Shown piece after piece: positions 47,240-59,332 of a DNA stretch of 64,000 bases; the first letter of the stretch is position 1; each line of letters begins with the position of its first letter. Source of the stretch: Verticillium longisporum (lineage: Eukaryota; Ascomycota; Sordariomycetes; Glomerellales; Plectosphaerellaceae); contig JAETXT010000005.1 in NCBI GenBank assembly GCA_019188255.1, positions 2,170,001 through 2,234,000 of the forward strand. The letters are read 5' to 3'. The notes below the pieces were generated by a model that saw only the letters and a list, made by a program, of their open reading frames with translations, ran no database searches and had not been told where the DNA came from. Both the position numbers and the translations under genes were made by a program.

Positions 47240-48170
47240 AATATCTATAAAGAAAACTCTATTTATATTATCTAATATATTTATATTTATATATATAGGG
47301 TATTAGAACTTAGAATAATTCCCCTAAAATCGTAATTCTATTAATATAGTAATTCTATTAATATAGCCTACTTATAACGTTGCTATAATAGCTCCTACGC
47401 CCTTAGGGCTATTCCTATATTATTATCGTCGTCGATATATCTTTTACTATCTTTAGAACCCGCCCCCCTACCTCTATTTATACTTAGCTCTCCGAATTAA
47501 ACTACTCCGATCCCGACCTCCCTATAGCTATTTAGTATAGCCGCTATTTCACCCTCGATACTCTTATTATAAGGAAGGGCTCTAGAAGCTATATAAACTA
47601 GATTAAAGATTATAGGATCTTTATAGCGGAGCTCCTTAATAAAAGGAATACCTTTAATAAGAGCTTCTAGATCTATAATCTCTATAATAAGAGATAGGAT
47701 TTAATATTATTTAAAGCCTTTATAATAACTTCTTTAAGCCTCTATCTAAGGAAGAGATATAGGATATTTAAGGGATCCTTAATAGAGGATATCTCTTAGA
47801 GTTCTTTAGATACTTCTCTTCTACTTTATTTATAATATCCTATTATTCTATTAAGGGCTTAAATAGAAAAGCTAGAAGAGCTCGCCTTTAATTTCGTTAT
47901 TAATATAAATTAGCTATTTAATATTTTTAATAATCTATTCCTATATTATTTATTATTAAATCTAAATCTAAATATATATAATAACCTCCTTTAAAGTTAA
48001 AGGAATCTATATATAAGACTTAATTAAGCCTTTATATAGAAGAAGAAATAGATATAGATAGAATTTTAAATTTCCTTAATAGATATTTATTTTTCTTATA
48101 ATTATTAGATTTTTCTAAATCGCTTTAGGATATTTATAATATCTATATCTTATATTAATAATTAAAGGTA
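47240..48170 (+). mobile_element. Degenerate repeat sequence, possibly the 5' part of an LTR element
   Basis: RIP-mutated sequence with no intact frame. It directly precedes the Fot1-like insertion and may continue beyond it at 50031 as one LTR retrotransposon. The assignment is by position only. Confidence 0.35.
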
Positions 48171-48216
48171 ACGTAATCCACAAGCGAGTGGTTCACCCAA
48201 GCGAGTGGTTCACTTC
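48171..48216 (+). repeat. Left terminal inverted repeat of transposon copy 1
   Basis: 46 bp, beginning ACGTAATCC. It contains two direct copies of GCGAGTGGTTCAC, likely transposase binding sites. Confidence 0.95.
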
Positions 48217-48268
48217 GCCCGGGCCCACGACCTACACCTGAATTCTACAGATTCCACCTCCGCCCGCG

Positions 48269-49417
48269 ATGGAGACTCTTTCAAAAGAAGGTCAATTATT
48301 CCTTGCTATCCAAGCTATGGACAATGACCCGAACCTAAGCGCCCGGAGTGCTGCGAGGATCTACACCGTCCCCTTAACGACGCTCCTCCGACGCCAGAAG
48401 GGCAAACCCTCCCGACGCGAAAGCCCGCCCAATTCTGCCAAATTAACAGTACTAGAAGAGAAAACTATTGTCGAATATATCCTTGACCTAGATGCGCGAT
48501 CTTACCCTCCCCGGTTGGGTGAGGTCGGAGATATGGCGAATCGCCTGCTTGCCGACCGTGACGCGCCACGCGTCGGGAAGAACTGGGCCGCAAACTTCGT
48601 CAAACGGCAACCAGAGCTCCGGACGCGTTTCTTTCGCAAGTACGACTACAAGAGGGCCCAATGCGAAGATCCGGACGCGATAAACGCGTGGTTCCGCCTC
48701 GTGCATAACATGATCGCCAAGTACGGCATCCAAGAGGCTGACATGTACAACTTTGACGAGACCGGCTTCCAGATGGGCGTTATCGCCAACGGAATGGTCG
48801 TGACCAGTTCGGAAAGACGGTCCAATGTGAAGATGAGGCAGCCAGGCAACCGGGAATGGGTTACGGTGATCCAGGGCGTTGGCGCGTTGGGTTTCTCCGT
48901 CCCGCCGTTCATCGTGGTTTCGGGCAAGTACCACCTCTCGAGCTGGTACCAGGACGACGCGATTTCTCGCGACTGGAGAATCGCAACATCTCCAAACGGC
49001 TGGACGACGAATGATATTGGTCTGGAATGGATTCGGCATTTTGACAGGCATACAAAGTCCCGTACTTCGGGCGGTTATCGCCTACTGATCCTGGATGGCC
49101 ACGAAAGTCACCACTCGGTCGACTTCGAACTCTACTGCAAGGAGAACAACATCATCACACTCTGTATGCCTCCTCATTCGTCACATCTACTCCAGCCTCT
49201 CGATGTTGGGTGTTTTGGCCCACTAAAGAAAGCATACGGTCGGCAAATCGAGGATAGGATGAGGGCGGGTACAACGCACATCAGCAAAGAGGACTTCTTC
49301 CCGGCGTTTTCGGCTGCATTTCAGCAAGCAATGACAGAAAAAACATCCAGGGAGGCTTTCGAGGAGCGGGGCTTGTCCCCCATAACCCGGAAACAGTCCT
49401 GTCAAAGCTGGATGTGA
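48269..49417 (+). CDS. Fot1/pogo transposase (copy 1), DDE part
   Basis: 382 codons, starting 98 bases inside the element. The N-terminus has a psq-type helix-turn-helix (about 5-50) and a CENP-B/Tc5-type HTH (about 60-125). The DDE_1 catalytic core has Asp163 in YNFDETGF, Asp276 in LILDGHESHH and Asp312 in LQPLDVGCFGP, with 35 residues between the last two (DD35D). All three are intact. The frame turns out of register after about residue 363, where the family motif should read on into the zinc-knuckle part. It therefore ends with an unrelated tail (ERGLSPITRKQ...) at 49417. The catalytic core could still be made; activity is unknown. Confidence 0.93.
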   Translation: METLSKEGQLFLAIQAMDNDPNLSARSAARIYTVPLTTLLRRQKGKPSRRESPPNSAKLTVLEEKTIVEYILDLDARSYPPRLGEVGDMANRLLADRDAPRVGKNWAANFVKRQPELRTRFFRKYDYKRAQCEDPDAINAWFRLVHNMIAKYGIQEADMYNFDETGFQMGVIANGMVVTSSERRSNVKMRQPGNREWVTVIQGVGALGFSVPPFIVVSGKYHLSSWYQDDAISRDWRIATSPNGWTTNDIGLEWIRHFDRHTKSRTSGGYRLLILDGHESHHSVDFELYCKENNIITLCMPPHSSHLLQPLDVGCFGPLKKAYGRQIEDRMRAGTTHISKEDFFPAFSAAFQQAMTEKTSREAFEERGLSPITRKQSCQSWM

Positions 49418-49923
49418 GGTTGAGGACGACGACGCCTCCGGGGACGTCCCACGGGGAGCGTGATTCTTGGGTCTCTAAGACGCCCACTAACCTGCTCGAG
49501 GCAGGTTCCCAGACTGACTTCATCAAAGGGCGAATCTCACGCCACCAGGGAAGCTCCCCAACGTCAATTTTAGATGCTGTTGACTATCTTGCGAAGGGGA
49601 CGCGGGGTGTTATGCACCAGATCGCTCTTTTGAAGTCAGAGGTTATGATCCTTCGAGAGGAAAATGCTACACTAAGCCGACGCCGGAGGGCCAAAAAGCT
49701 ACGTCTCCGGGAAGGAGGAAGCATGGCTGTAGGCGAGGGACAGGACAAGATTGCTCAGAAGGAAGTAGATATCCAGATAAAAGAGGAAACGCTGCAGAAC
49801 CCGGGTCCCGCGTCGTGGTCCCAGCCGAAGAAACGATGCTGTAGCGTATGCGGGAAGACCGGCCACAACGCGAGAACTTGTCAGGTAGCTATCTCATCGT
49901 CTGCAAAAGACGAGGAGGAGTGA
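49363..49923 (+). pseudogene. C-terminal zinc-knuckle part of transposase copy 1, out of frame
   Basis: Continues the family sequence in the minus-one frame, starting with GAGLVP-like residues at about 49366. It has a coiled, Leu/Glu-rich segment (HQIALLKSEVMILREEN) and a CCHC knuckle CSVCGKTGHNARTC. There is no good ATG near its start, so it is probably the detached C-terminus of the transposase and not an independent gene. Confidence 0.8.
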
Positions 49924-49984
49924 TTTTAATTGATTTACGGCGTTTGGGTTGAGGTTTTCCTCGGAATGTTTGTCGGGTCGGGGT

Positions 49985-50030
49985 GAAGTGAACCACTCGC
50001 ATGGGTGAACCACTCGCTTGTGGATTACGT
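49985..50030 (-). repeat. Right terminal inverted repeat of transposon copy 1
   Basis: Reverse complement of the left end over 46 bp with one mismatch at position 30. Confidence 0.95.
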
Positions 50031-53000
50031 TATATAATATCCTTAATAATAAAATATATATCTTTATAGATATTTATAAACTATTATAAATCCGCTATAT
50101 ATAGCTCTATATACTCTTCCTAAATATATTTTTAGGGTATATATAAACTTTCTTCCTAGAATATATAAACTAGAGTATAGGACTCTATTAAATATATTTA
50201 ATAATTAAATAATAATTCGATTCGGAGATTAATAGAATATAATATTATATAAATTAGAGCTTAATAACGTTCTACTCTATAATAGTAGAAGCTAATAATA
50301 TAGGAAAGCTATAAATAGAAGTTCTCTAGATCCTTCTAGATAGGCTTTAATAGTACTAGAGAGTACTTAGCCCTATATTTAGGGAAGAGATTTATCTCTA
50401 TATAAATACTTTAAAGGCGGTTTAAAGTATCCTAGAATTAAAGATTATATTAATAAGATTAGAGCGATCTTTTAATATACTATCTATACAGCTTAAGAAT
50501 ATATTAAAGGTGGAGGAGAATACTAGGACGCTTAGGTACTTCTATACTAATAGACGTTATAGGAGCGGATATCGCTAGGCTAATAGAAAAGAAGATCGTA
50601 GAGAGTAATTAGTATATAGAATTAATAATTATTAATTATCTAGAATTAGTAAATACTAGAAATACTTTAAACTAGATTATAGATCGATAAAGTACTCTTC
50701 TAAGGAGTAATAATATTCGAAAGAGTAATAGAAATATATATAGGAAGCGTATAGGGATTAATAGAAGGGATATTATTAATTTTTAATAATAATAGAATCT
50801 ATTAAGAGCTTAGAATTAGATAATCCTACTTTTAATAAGCTAGGAATAGATAATACTTTTAAATCTAATCCTAAGAGCGAATTAATAAATACCTATATTA
50901 TATACTTCCTAGTAAATAAGTTATTCTAATATATAATTAAAAGGAGTAATTTAAAAGCTAAAATAATAGCTTTAATAGAATAGCTCTTTATTTAATATTA
51001 GATTAATAGTACTTCTATTTAATATAGTATTATCTTTAATATAAATATAGTATTAGCTTCTATAATAGGGGCTTTATAAATAAAGGCCCTAATAGCCCTA
51101 ATATTAAGCTTAATAATTAATAAATAAGGAATAAGGGCTAGAATAAGATTTAGAATAGGAAATCCTATTTCTATAATAAAAGAGATTATTATTCTAATAT
51201 TAATTAGGAGAATTATATACTATATTATCCTAATAGATACTCTATTCTTACTTTATATTAAAGATATAGACGATCTCGGAATCTATTTAAATAATATATA
51301 TAATAAGCTAATAAAGCATATTAAGGAGATCTAGGAGTATATATTTATTTTCTATAAATGGGGCTATTTATAATTCTTTCTAGATATAAAGACCTATACT
51401 AGCTTTAGGATTATATATATAATAGGGATAGAGAGCGATAGAGTAGTATTTCTAATAGAAATAGAGCTCCGATATATTTATAAATAATTTAATTATCTAT
51501 TTATAGAGAAGCTATAGAAACTATTCTAGAGAGTAAATTATAATATAAATCGGGATATTCTAGAGCTAATAAATTATTTCTATTATTATTATTAGATTAA
51601 AGGGAAGTCTCTATAATACTTTAAGTTTACTTTAAAGTTAAATATCGATTTTAATTATAAGATTTTAATCGATATTATATATTTAGATAGAAAGCCTATT
51701 CTTTATATAATCGATATAAATATAGGATTCTAATTTATAACTTTTATTCCTAATTTTATAGCTTATATAATATAGGAAGCCCTTAAAAGGTATTAATTAG
51801 ATATATATCTTAGGCCTCTAGATATTATAACTATTAATACTAGAACGAACTTTACCTTTATAGAGTTTAAGGTAGAGGTATATCTCTTAAGTATAACTTA
51901 TTATAAAATCCCTATAAAGGCTTATTAATTCATTAATAAAATTAAGAGCTATTATAAATTAATATATAGAATATATAAGATCTTAAAGGTAGAGTCTTAT
52001 AATATAAGCCTAGAATCGCTACTTTAAGGAGCTATAAAAGCAATAAACGATACTATTAAGCTTAATAGATTAATACTTATATTATTTATATTTAGAGTAA
52101 TACCTAGGATTACTATTAATTTAGCGTTTATTATAATTTAGACGTAGTATATTAAAGTAATTAATAAAGTAATAATAGAGCTTTAGCGAATAATCGCTAA
52201 ATAGAAGATTAATAATGCTCTTAATATCTATAATAAGCTAGATATTAAATAGTTACTATTAAGATTACTAGAACTAGGAAACGAGATTCTTATATTCCGA
52301 GAATAAGAGAAATAGACTAATCCCTATAAAATTATATTAATTTCTAATATAATAGTTATAATCGAAATAATTAATAGCTTAATAGAGTTTAGAGGAATAT
52401 ATATTAAGCTATATAATAGATCGCTAGATTAATAGATTAGGGAGATAATAATAGTTCGAACTCTAGAGACCCTAGAGCTATTTAAGTATTTAGAGCTAAT
52501 TCTACTATAATAATATAGGAGACCTAGGAAGTTAATAAATACTATAAATCTATTATAAATAGCTTTTACGGATTATAAGAATAATATAATTAAGTCTTTA
52601 TAGATCGAGTATTAATTTATTATAAAAAGGGAATAATAGGGGTACGACTTAGCTATTTAATTATATAATAAAGGTAGAATAACGACCCCTAGGAAGCTAT
52701 TTAAATAGTCCGATTAAGAGGAAATCGATTTACTCCTAATAGCTAGAATAATCGTACTAATTAGGAGATCCGTATTTCCTAGTATTAAGATCTTTAGATA
52801 TTAGCTTATAAAAGAAGTAAAAGGCCTCCTTTAAGCCCTATATAAGAAGTTAAGACTAATAGTTTAAAGATATAATAATTAAGAGAAGATAACTCTATTA
52901 ACGTAATCGCCTACGATTATACGCTATAGTTAATAATTAATCCTAGTAATTACTTTAATATTATAATAATATAGCTATTAATTAATGCTCTATAATATTA

Positions 53001-53200
53001 ATTAAGCTTATACTTAGAGCGCTATAGATCTATTATATAATATTCTCCTATATATTCTTAAGAAGCTATAATATAGATACCTTAATAGAATTATCTTCTA
53101 TATTATAAAGCCGCTCTATAACAATATAGAATTAGGTCTCTATTAGTTTATAATCTATTAATTAATATAGTCGTAGCTATAAGGACTAGTAATCTCAGAT
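50031..53200 (+). mobile_element. RIP-degraded LTR retrotransposon relic, plus strand
   Basis: No frame is open, but reading through stops at about 51900-52530 gives integrase-like spacing: INKIKSYYKLIYRIYKIL, then GAIKAINDT, then FRVIPRIT. This is the C-terminal integrase pattern of fungal LTR polyproteins (mature families read ...KAINDTxGPxGLVPTLLVFG...). The part at 50300-51250 may be gag-derived. It is probably split from its 5' part by transposon copy 1. Confidence 0.65.
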
Positions 53201-53232
53201 CTCAAATACTTAATTTAAGGTATTATATTAAC

Positions 53233-53339
53233 ATACCCTCCCCTATTAGGAGGGTATATAGGAATTCTCTATATATTATAATTCCTAGTTATATAACTAG
53301 GAATCGTCCAGGCTAGTAATTACGGTTCCGTAATTACTA
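53233..53339. repeat. Cluster of three palindromes
   Basis: 53233-53257 (ATACCCTCC arms), 53281-53304 (perfect 24-bp palindrome, ATTCCTAGTTAT half) and 53314-53339 (12-bp arms TAGTAATTACGG, TT centre). The element ACGGTTCCGTAAT recurs near 53365-53380. The stretch is less RIP-mutated than its surroundings and may be an LTR edge or a MITE-like relic. Confidence 0.8.
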
Positions 53340-53479
53340 TATAGTGACCGCCTGCCGGTGATCACGGTTCCGTAATCATTAAAGGGAATTACGTCTCAGT
53401 GATTACTAGCCCGTAGTTACGTAATAGGGTTTACTTAATTGCCTATCCGCTATGCCTATAATAAATGCCCTACTATAAA

Positions 53480-55344
53480 AGCCATTACGTCCTCGTAGGC
53501 TCTACTATATATATAGTAGTCCTATATAAGTATTAGATAATTAATATATATATCGGCTAGGTTAAGGAGCCTATAGTAAAAGGTTAGATAAAGGAAACGT
53601 AGGCTATAATAGGGGAAGAGGATATATAAAGAGATAGGTAATAATATAAAAGGAAACGGGTATAAGGGCAATATAGTATAATCGTAAAAGGAAACGGAAT
53701 ATAATAGGGATAATATAAAAACTAATAGAATATAAGAGGGATATAATTAAGGTAATTATCTATAGGATTCTTAAATATACTAGCTATATTATTTAATTTA
53801 TATATAGCGTCCTAGAAGATTACTATATCTATCCTCCTATTTACTACCTCTTATATTTATATTACCCTCTATAATCTCTAATAATAATTATAATAATAAG
53901 GGTTATATCTATAGCGATTACTAGGGTATTTAGTATAAGGCATTATAAGTACTAGTATTAGATAGGTACGTCCTACTAGACGATATTAGCGGCCTAGTAG
54001 CTCTCGCTATTAAGTACTCCCTAATTATTAGGTTTACTATTACCTAGGCGGATAACGTCCTTAATAGCTATAGTATCGCTATTAACCTCCTAATTAGAAG
54101 TACCGATATATATAAAAGCTATCTCGATATTATAAGATTCGAAGTACTAGATAGCGCTAGCTAGGCGAAATACGTATTCCTCTAGCGAGGCCTTAGTACT
54201 ATCCTCTAAGTAGGGGCGGGTTTTAGCTATAGCAGTAGCTATACGATCGTTAGCGATATCGGTAATATTAATTATAATCTATAAATAATTAATAAGCGCT
54301 AGAATATAATAGATAATAGTTATTAAGAGACTTAATATTAAGAAGCTATTTATAATCTTATTAATAATAAATTAAATTATTAGCTTAATAATTACAATTA
54401 GGGTAATAAGAGTCTCGTTATTCTAGCTAATAGTATTAAGGCTATAATTATCGAAATCCTAGGTCTTCTCGCTATAGATAGGTCGGGTATTAGTATTAGC
54501 TATAGCGCTTAATATAGAAGTTCTTACGATAATATTAAATTTATCGATAATAATAGTAAATAGGTTCTTAATATTATTATTAATAATAATAGTATAATAG
54601 TGCTTCCTAGGAGTATTAGAGGTATTAGTAGGGCTAGTAAAGAGGTAGTAAACGATATATTTACAATCGATATTAAAGGGGTTAATCCTCGAAGTACTAT
54701 ACTTAGTAGCGCTTTCTATTACCTCTATCTACTAGTTAATAGTTATAAGCGGTTCGGAAGTAGGGGTTATTATAGTCTTAATAGCCTTTAGAGCTATTTT
54801 AAAGCTACCCTTAATCTAGCTAATATTAATAGCGAATTCCTTAATAGTTATCTAGCTAGTATCGATATCGTAATAGCTTACGAAGATAGTATATAGAGTA
54901 ATAGCTAGCTTCTTAATATTAATAATAAGGTTATTACGATTAATATTATAGGTAATAATAAATATTAGGGCTATAATAATAATATAATTACTATTATTAT
55001 AAGTATAACGGTTGCCTATAATATTAATTACTCTAGGGGTTAGCTAGCTAGGAATATAGTTTAATAATTATTTAATAATACTATATTTAGGGATTTTAAG
55101 TATAAAGCCAATATTAACGAAATTATTATATTTAATAGCATTAATAAACTTCTAATTATAAGGGTTACGGAATTAGGCTATTCGAGAGTAGATATTCTCG
55201 ATTTAGGGAATAAGGAGTAGATTAAATATAAAGTCTTTAAAAGTAAAGTTAATAAGCTATAACTATTACTTAGTAATAGCTAGGTAGGTTAATCTCTTTA
55301 TAATATTATTTAGCTAAGGGAAAATAATATAAACCTCTTTAATA
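53480..55344. other. Unidentified RIP-mutated repeat
   Basis: AT-rich sequence with retained CpG and no open frame beyond 63 codons. It adjoins the inverted-repeat arm that begins near 55345, so it may be the next nested element. I could not assign it to a family. Confidence 0.4.
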
Positions 55345-58300
55345 GCCTCCTTTATAATCGGCTAGCTAATATCTACGCTAGCGTATATTACCCTATTAAG
55401 GGTATTATTTATTAGGCTAGGAAAGCTATATTTAATAGCCTTCTATTTATAGTTCTTAAAGGCAGCTTTATTCTTATAGCTCTACGAATTAAGAAATCCC
55501 TAAGATATAATATAAGTAGTCTTAGCTACGTCTTTACTATTAAAGAGTTCTAGTAAATAGAGATATCTAGTAAAGATAAAATATTTATATTTTCGGATAC
55601 TTATATTATAGAAGTCTAAGTAAAAGGTATTATCCCGAGAAAGTATAGTTAAGGTCGGATATAGTATAATATAGAAAGTATTTATAAGGAAGATAGAGTA
55701 TAATATTCGCTTAATATTATAGATAATTATAATAGTATTATAATTACGGGGTTATTAAGTATTTACTAGCTAAGGTAATTATAATACTAGAGATAGTAAT
55801 AGATAGAAGTAAGAGAATTAGAAATAGGAGGCTATATAGAATAAGAGCTAAATAGTTTAAGGCCTAAATTTATAAAATTTACTATATATATATATATTAA
55901 TCTTATATTACTATTTAATTAGAATAAATTATATTTAATTTAGCCCTTATTCGCTATAAATATCGTTATTTCTAAGTAATAGTATTATTAGGACCGTTTA
56001 TTATTATCCTATTATATTATCTTAACCTTTCTAATTAATAGGCTTTTATTTAATCTTTAAGCTCCCCTAGTTCTAGTAACCGTTCTTATTCCTTTCTACC
56101 TTTATCGCTAGCCTTATTAAGCTTAATAATCTTATTCCTTTCTATTCTAAAAGCTATAATTAGGTTATTAGCTATTATTATATCCTCTAATATCTAGATA
56201 TTATATTAATTTAGCTAGCCCTTCTATTTAATAAGGAACTCTATTCTAGGTTATTCTCTACCTCTTTTAATCTTTTTCTCATCTAAAATCCTCTTAACTT
56301 TAAAATATTTATATAATTTAGCTTATTATATTATATTTATATTATAAACTAATAACGGTCCTTAATATATAGACTATTAAGGGCGGTCGTCCTCCCCTAG
56401 AGCTATCGCTAGCGAGAGGTAAATTATAGAGATTATAGAGTAGATATTTATTATAAAGGGGAGCTCGAGCTTATATATTAAGGCTTTTATTCTCTTTATT
56501 ATATAAAATAGCTTAAATATTTATTAATCGAGTTTAAGGGATAGCTTCCTTAGTAGATTATATTTATAGCTAAGTTTAATATTTACGAAATCCCTAAGCG
56601 TAAAGGTTATTTATTAGTATTTAGTATTATATCGCTTCTTTATAGCTATTTAGGCTAATATAATTACTAATTAGGCTTCTTCTTAGAAGATCTCCCTATT
56701 TATTTCTAGGTTTATATCCTTAAATATATCTAATACTATATTCATTTTAAACCTATATATAACCTTATTCGCTAATATATTTATTATAGTATTAAAGTTA
56801 TTATTTAAATTAAACTAGAGCGAGACGATTCCTCTTATTTATAGGATATCCGGATTATCGAATATAAATATTCTAATAGCTATCTCGACTATTTAATTCT
56901 TCTTCTCTAAGGCTTTATCGGTTTAGGGGTACTATATTATTAAAAACCTTAATTTAATCCCTAATTCCTTCTAGAATTCGCTCTAATATATTAATATAAA
57001 CTTCCTATCCCTATTTAAGATAATAGACTTAGGTATCCCCTAGTTTATAAATTAGAATATTCGAATATTAATCCTTACCTAGTCCTTAACTATATATATA
57101 GTATAACCTAGGATTAGGATTGTACTTGTATTAAAGACGTCTATTATTATCTATATAGTATTAAAGGTTTCGAAGCTATCGATTTATTATAATATTCCTA
57201 ATAATAGTATTATTAATAGCCCGACGATAAAATCTATAGTAATCGTATTAAATATAATAAGTAATATATAGATCAGTTAGAGAGCTTTAATAGGTTTTAT
57301 TTAATCGGTCTAGTTAAGTTCGTATATCTTATAGCTAATAATATACTTCTTAATTATATATCGGAGTTATAGTATAATAAACTTAGAGATTATATTATAC
57401 TATATCCTATATTCCTTAAAATAGTTCTTATAATTATACGATTCTTTTAGAATATCTTCTAGATAGCTCCTTAGGATATAGAGGTAATATCTCCTATTAA
57501 TATCCTTATTATATAATAACTTATCTTTAACTTTAAATAGAAGCTTAATAAAAGTATCCGCTTCCTTAACTTATACTATAATATAGCTCTAGTATAAATC
57601 CTTATTATACTTATCGAGAAGCTTCCTCTAGAAATTATCGTCTATATATATATTACTATATAGGAAGACTACTTAATTATCCTAAATCCTATCTAGTTCG
57701 CTTAAGTCCCTTTAATTTACTAAGTATCCTAGTAACTATAATAGAATATCGGCTACGATATTTATCTTATTAAGGATATATTAGTAATCTAGCTAGAACT
57801 AGCTTAAGAATTCCGAGGATAGTATTAGCTTTATATTTAATTATATTTTATTAATAATTATTAGAATAGTTTACTTTATAATATTTATTATTATTATATA
57901 ATTTATAAAGATAATAATTAATAGTCTTTATATTAATTATATTATTATTCTTATTTTATATATTATTTAAATAAGATATATAACCTCTAGTTCTATTAAC
58001 TAATATTTAGTTTTAACTATATTTAGAGCTTTATTAAGATAGAGGATCGAGCAAACTATTTAATAATAAATTACTCTTTTTAATAGTTAAGCTTCTTTAT
58101 CTATAATATAAAAAAGTATAATAGAGAAGCTATATTCCTTTAATATATTAAACTAGATAAATAGGATCTTATAAGGATCTTAGTAGAATAGGGTACTATT
58201 AGAATATAATATATCTATAATATCCTTAAATATTATAGCTTCTTCCCTAATAAAGTCGATATTTATTATTTAAATATAGATCTTTCTTATTCTCTTAATA

Positions 58301-59233
58301 TCCTTCCCTTCTATCCTAGTTATAGCTAGGAGGGCGGATTTTCGGCTTTAGAGTAGTTTAATTCTATTAATAAATCGAGGTATAAAGTATTAGAGCTAGC
58401 TAATTATATTAATCTATTTCTCTAAGCTCTTTAAATTATTAAGGGGTATTACTTCTCTTAATACCTTAATACGTTTATTTATATTTAATAATTTAAAAAT
58501 ATTAACTTCGAAGCTAAGGAGCTATATAAATAGATATCTAATAAATAATTTAAGCGCTAAGAGTAAGATTCCCTTTCGCGAAAAGAAATATAAAATAGTA
58601 TTTAAATATATTATATATTTATCCTCTATATTTAAAGTTATTATAATATTATCTATAAATATTATTATATATTTATTATAATTATAGAGGAGCTAATCTA
58701 TAAAACGCTATATATATATTAATAAGTTACGAAAGCCTATTAATATTATTTTTAATCGTTCCTATCCTTAATAATTAATAATAATAAACCATTCCTTATA
58801 TTCTCTTTTTATTAAGAATTAATAGAAGAAGGAATATATATTAACTATTATAATATACTATTTCCCTTAAAGTCTTTTAATAATAGATAATTAGAATAAT
58901 ATTAAGTATATATTTAATATAATAACTTTATTTATAGCCTAAAGATCTATTATTATTCGCCCCTTATAAATACTATTTACTATCCTCTAGATAATAAAGA
59001 TTAAGTTCTTAAATAATATAGGATCTATAATTTATTCGAATCTCCTTTATTTATATAGATTATCGAATATCTATTCTAGAAATTCTCTATCTTTAAAGCT
59101 ATTAGAATATACTTTTTAATTAATCTTTTAATTATAATACCCTTTAATTAATAGGATTTTAAGTTCCTAGCTAAATAATATTTTAATAATTCCTATATTA
59201 TTCTAAACCTTTAGATATTTTACTATAATCTTA
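55345..59233 (-). mobile_element. Ty3/gypsy chromodomain retrotransposon relic A (minus) and left inverted arm
   Basis: Reading the minus strand through stops gives, in order: reverse transcriptase (about 59100-58500, with KGRIIIDL, IGFRNLLIYIQRFID and FIDNII, the latter in place of the YVDD box), then RNase H/integrase (about 58250-56900), then a chromodomain-like segment (about 56345-56200, VKRILDEKK and ILEDIII). Roughly 55345-58260 is the inverted counterpart of 61096-64000. Heavy RIP leaves no function. Confidence 0.8.
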
Positions 59234-59281
59234 ACGTGCATGATAAGCAAGTGGGCCAAACAAGCAAGTGGGCCACCTGAC
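59234..59281 (+). repeat. Left terminal inverted repeat of transposon copy 2
   Basis: 48 bp starting ACGTGCATG, with two copies of AAGCAAGTGGGCCA. Confidence 0.95.
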
Positions 59282-59332
59282 GACGAAAACGCGACCTTCT
59301 TACGTTAACCATTAATTCCTCCACCAACAACG

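Larger units (their letters stand above)
48171..50030 (+). mobile_element. Fot1/pogo-type DNA transposon, copy 1 (1860 bp)
   Basis: Bounded by TA on both sides (48169-48170, 50031-50032), the usual Tc1/mariner/pogo target duplication. Terminal inverted repeats of 46 bp differ at one base, and each contains the 13-mer GCGAGTGGTTCAC twice. Inside are a DD35D transposase frame and a zinc-knuckle frame. Normal GC and retained CA/TG show that it escaped RIP or arrived after it. Confidence 0.95.

Noticed and set aside
49414..49923. Independent zinc-knuckle gene inside transposon copy 1
   Set aside because: The supposed start is a GTG within family sequence that continues upstream in the same frame, so it is the detached C-terminus of the transposase.
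54600..54791. 63-codon open frame in the desert
   Set aside because: Chance survival in RIP-mutated DNA; no start context, no homologous motif.
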